Part shown: positions 53,121 through 55,567 of the stretch, one piece after another | Layout: every line of letters starts with the position of its first letter | Position numbering within the stretch: the stretch's first letter is position 1 | Assembly (NCBI RefSeq): GCF_009917485.1 | Contig: NZ_QZDT01000028.1 | Location: 1 to 55,567 of the forward strand | DNA from: Parablautia muri | GTDB taxonomy: Bacteria > Bacillota > Clostridia > Lachnospirales > Lachnospiraceae | Direction of reading: 5' to 3' | DNA: 55,567 bases | Notes under the pieces: model-generated | Seen by the model: the letters and a program-made list of their open reading frames with translations, nothing else | Databases searched by the model: none | Told to the model about the DNA's origin: nothing | Made by a program: the position numbers and the translations under genes

Positions 53121-54089
53121 ATGAAACGCAAAAGAGTATTGGTAACAGGCGGCGCCGGCTTTATCGGCTCCCATTTATGTGAGAAACTGTTAGAGCAGGG
53201 AAATGACGTGGTTTGTATGGACAACCTTTTTACGGGGCAGAAGGATAATATCCGTCACTTGATGGATAATCCATATTTTGAGTTTATCCGTCAGGATATT
53301 CTGGAGGACATTTATGTAGAGTGCGACCAAATTTACAATCTTGCCTGCCCTGCCAGCCCGATCCATTACCAATACGATCCCATCAAGACAGGGAAGACCA
53401 GCGTGGTGGGAGCTTTACATACCTTAGGGCTTGCGAAACGTTGTCATGCCCGCATTTTACAGGCAAGCACCAGCGAGGTATATGGCGACCCGGAAGTACA
53501 CCCACAGCCGGAGAGCTACCGGGGCAGCGTTAATCCAAATGGGATCCGTTCCTGCTATGATGAAGGGAAACGAATGGCGGAAACTTTATTTTTTGACTAC
53601 CACAGGCAGCATGGCGTAGATATCAAAGTAATCCGCATTTTTAATACCTATGGTCCGCGGATGCGTTCTGATGATGGGCGGGTGGTGTCTAATTTTATCG
53701 TCCAGGCATTGAGGGGGCAGGATATCACGATTTATGGGGATGGAAAGCAGACGCGCAGTTTTTGTTATGTGGATGATTTGGTGGATGGCATGATACGGAT
53801 GATGAACAGCCGTGATGATTTTACCGGCCCTGTCAATTTGGGGAATCCGGGAGAGTTTACCATGCTGCAGTTAGCAGAAATGATCATCTATATGACGAAT
53901 TCCAAATCAAAAATTGTGTACCTGCCGCTTCCGCAAGACGACCCAACGCAGAGGAAGCCGATTATAGACCTGGCGAAGAAGGAACTAAGCTGGGAACCAT
54001 CCATACCGCTGGAAGAAGGACTTGTGAAGACTATTTTATATTTCAGGGAGACGATGGAGAAAGACAATGCTATAAATTTTTATCAGTAA
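53121..54089 (+). CDS. UDP-glucuronate decarboxylase (UDP-xylose synthase) family
   Basis: This 322-residue SDR protein has [11 protein letters not shown], the characteristic [16 protein letters not shown] segment, TSEVYGDP, the [11 protein letters not shown] catalytic Tyr-Lys, and [10 protein letters not shown]. These point to UXS-type decarboxylase rather than dTDP-glucose dehydratase. It turns UDP-GlcA into UDP-xylose. The next gene makes UDP-GlcA, so the pair supplies pentose for the glycan. GGAGGG lies before the start. Confidence 0.88.
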   Translation: MKRKRVLVTGGAGFIGSHLCEKLLEQGNDVVCMDNLFTGQKDNIRHLMDNPYFEFIRQDILEDIYVECDQIYNLACPASPIHYQYDPIKTGKTSVVGALHTLGLAKRCHARILQASTSEVYGDPEVHPQPESYRGSVNPNGIRSCYDEGKRMAETLFFDYHRQHGVDIKVIRIFNTYGPRMRSDDGRVVSNFIVQALRGQDITIYGDGKQTRSFCYVDDLVDGMIRMMNSRDDFTGPVNLGNPGEFTMLQLAEMIIYMTNSKSKIVYLPLPQDDPTQRKPIIDLAKKELSWEPSIPLEEGLVKTILYFRETMEKDNAINFYQ

Positions 54090-54124
54090 AAATGTTAATA
54101 GAAAATGACACGAGGGATAAGAAA

Positions 54125-55339
54125 ATGAAAATTGCAATAGCGGGAACAGGATATGTAGGCCTGTCAAATGCCGTACTTTTGGCACAGCACAACGAGGTTT
54201 GGGCGGTGGATATCATACCGGAGAAGGTGGAGATGTTAAGCCGGCGCAAATCTCCTGTTCAGGATAAAGAATTAGAAGAGTATCTGACACAGAAGAACTT
54301 AAATTTAAGAGCGGTCACAGACGGAGCTTTGGCATATAAAAATGCTGATTTTATCATTGTATCAACGCCTACCAACTATGATCCGGAGAAGAATTACTTT
54401 GATACATCATCGGTAGAGTCTGTCATTGAGCAGGCATTGGGTATCAATAGGTCTGCCTACATTGTGATTAAGTCTACAGTGCCTGTGGGATTTACGGAGC
54501 GGATGCAGAAAAAATATGCCAGTAGTCATATCTTGTTTTCCCCGGAATTTTTAAGGGAAGGGCGGGCGCTATATGACAACCTTTACCCGTCAAGGATCAT
54601 TGCAGGTGTATACAAAGACGATGAGGAAGCGCTGCATAAGGCGAAGCAGTTTATTGGTTTGCTGGTACAGGGGGCACGGAAGAAGGAAATAGATACTTTG
54701 ATTATGGAACCGACAGAAGCCGAGGCGGTAAAACTCTTTGCCAATACTTACCTGGCGCTGCGGGTTGCTTATTTTAATGAGATGGACACATATGCAGAGG
54801 TACGGGGATTGAACACAGAGCAGATTATCAAAGGAGTCTGCCTGGATCCGCGCATTGGATCTCATTATAACAACCCATCGTTTGGATACGGGGGCTATTG
54901 TCTGCCCAAGGATACCAAGCAGCTTCTTGCAAACTACGACCATGTGCCCAATAATATTATCGGAGCGATTGTGGAGGCTAACCGGACGAGAAAAGATTTT
55001 ATAGCAGACCAGATATTAAGGAAACTGCGGTTTAAAGAAAAGAGCAGGGCCGGACAGAAGTGTACGGTGGGGGTTTACAGGCTGACAATGAAAGCGCATT
55101 CTGATAATTTCCGGCAGTCCTCTATCCAAGGAATCATGAAGCGTCTGAAGGCAAAAGGGGTGGAGATTATTGTTTATGAACCGTCCTTAAAGGAGGAGAC
55201 ATTTTTTGGGAGCTGTGTGGAAAAAGATTTGCAAAAATTCAAGGATAAGTGTGAATTGATTATATCCAACAGAAAGGAAAAGGAACTGGAAGACGTGATG
55301 GACAAGGTGTATACGCGAGATTTATTTATGACGGATTAA
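54125..55339 (+). CDS. ugd: UDP-glucose 6-dehydrogenase
   Basis: This protein of about 404 residues oxidises UDP-Glc to UDP-GlcA with NAD. It has [17 protein letters not shown] (NAD site), [18 protein letters not shown], and the catalytic Cys in [14 protein letters not shown]. The start at 54125 (MKIAIAGTG) follows GAGGGATAAG; an upstream in-frame ATG at 54092 adds 11 unlikely residues. It follows the UXS gene closely. Length is normal. Confidence 0.93.
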   Translation: MKIAIAGTGYVGLSNAVLLAQHNEVWAVDIIPEKVEMLSRRKSPVQDKELEEYLTQKNLNLRAVTDGALAYKNADFIIVSTPTNYDPEKNYFDTSSVESVIEQALGINRSAYIVIKSTVPVGFTERMQKKYASSHILFSPEFLREGRALYDNLYPSRIIAGVYKDDEEALHKAKQFIGLLVQGARKKEIDTLIMEPTEAEAVKLFANTYLALRVAYFNEMDTYAEVRGLNTEQIIKGVCLDPRIGSHYNNPSFGYGGYCLPKDTKQLLANYDHVPNNIIGAIVEANRTRKDFIADQILRKLRFKEKSRAGQKCTVGVYRLTMKAHSDNFRQSSIQGIMKRLKAKGVEIIVYEPSLKEETFFGSCVEKDLQKFKDKCELIISNRKEKELEDVMDKVYTRDLFMTD

Positions 55340-55350
55340 TAAAGAAGGTT

Positions 55351-55364
55351 GCCAAATGGCTTTT
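55351..55364 (+). terminator. Short terminator after ugd
   Basis: GCCA-AA-TGGC is followed by TTTT, 12 nt after the ugd stop. It is probably the end of the capsule operon. Confidence 0.5.
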
Positions 55365-55507
55365 GCTCTGGTAGTGTAAAATAGTTTGTGTCTTTGGAAA
55401 AAATTGGCTCCTTTTTGGTAAGAATATAGATAGTAAGCGCCAAATATTAATGCGGTCAGATACAAAATTACCCCAGCCCTTTGTGAGTTGGAGTAGTTCA
55501 CTATAAT

Positions 55508-55567
55508 TCACATGCGATTTTTGATAGATTGAAGTTTTTCACTCCACGGCGCCAGTTCCGCCAGCTG
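55508..55567 (-). CDS. C-terminal end of a probable IS66-type transposase (partial)
   Basis: On the minus strand, 19 codons and a stop read QLAELAPWSEKLQSIKNRM, entering from beyond the window edge. IS66-family transposases commonly end in a PWS-x-x-L motif of this form. Only 60 bases are visible, so the family is tentative. Confidence 0.5.
   Translation of the reverse strand, partial: QLAELAPWSEKLQSIKNRM

Overview
The window reads as chromosome of an anaerobic gut Firmicute, most likely a Lachnospiraceae/Clostridiales member. The basis is a compact fabK-type fatty acid operon with a MarR/FabT-like regulator, a vanG-type ligase cluster, Tn916/Tn1549-family integrases, and a Gram-positive capsule locus (PHP phosphatase, Wzz-like protein, BY-kinase, LCP protein). 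No rRNA, tRNA or CRISPR array was recognised. Most of the DNA has moderate GC; about 45.3-51.3 kb is clearly AT-rich.

Layout. (1) 1-886: integrase-proximal end of a Tn916/Tn1549-like element; its integrase is cut by the window edge and frameshifted near the 3' end. (2) 0.9-9.5 kb: fatty acid synthesis operon acpP-fabK-fabD-fabG-fabF-fabZ-accDA(fused)-fabH-fabT-orf, with a strong promoter followed by two abutting identical 16-bp FabT-like boxes and closed by a terminator. (3) 9.7-15.6 kb: uxuA, uxuB, a GH2 glycosidase with the NxK glucuronidase signature, and a divergent XRE regulator with a FliG-like C-terminal domain. (4) About 15.96-23.55 kb: a 7.6-kb integrated element (int, xis, HUH-Rep fused to a P-loop helicase, FtsK-like ATPase, DUF961-like protein, two HTH regulators, a secreted cargo protein) with terminal inverted repeats. 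It separates the hexuronide genes from a GPH-family sugar symporter (23.6-25.0 kb). The two integrase-proximal ends, at 1-886 and about 15,950-16,850, are inverted copies flanking the fatty acid and uronate segment.

(5) 25.2-27.1 kb: a frameshifted hicA with intact hicB, then a homologue of the coenzyme F420 gamma-glutamyl ligase on the minus strand. (6) 27.5-31.7 kb: vanG-vanXY-vanT, enough on paper to make and edit D-Ala-D-Ser peptidoglycan precursors, with no vanRS, vanU or vanW beside it.

(7) 32-55 kb: a capsule/exopolysaccharide locus. It opens with a lone tyrosine recombinase, split by a frameshift and bracketed by 31-32 bp direct repeats and by two TTTCGTAAA-type palindromes. Next come regulation and chain-length genes (PHP phosphatase, Wzz-like, HTH, BY-kinase), surface proteins (Ig-like membrane protein, LCP, a sortase-B-like lipoprotein lacking catalytic residues, a small secreted protein), and a highly structured non-coding leader. 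The assembly genes follow (priming sugar transferase, galE, three glycosyltransferases, a B12-type radical SAM protein, an EpsG-like polymerase, an alpha/alpha-toroid protein, a Wzx flippase). After an Rpn-type nuclease gene with in-frame repeats come a UDP-glucuronate decarboxylase and a UDP-glucose dehydrogenase. The window ends in what looks like the C-terminus of an IS66-type transposase.
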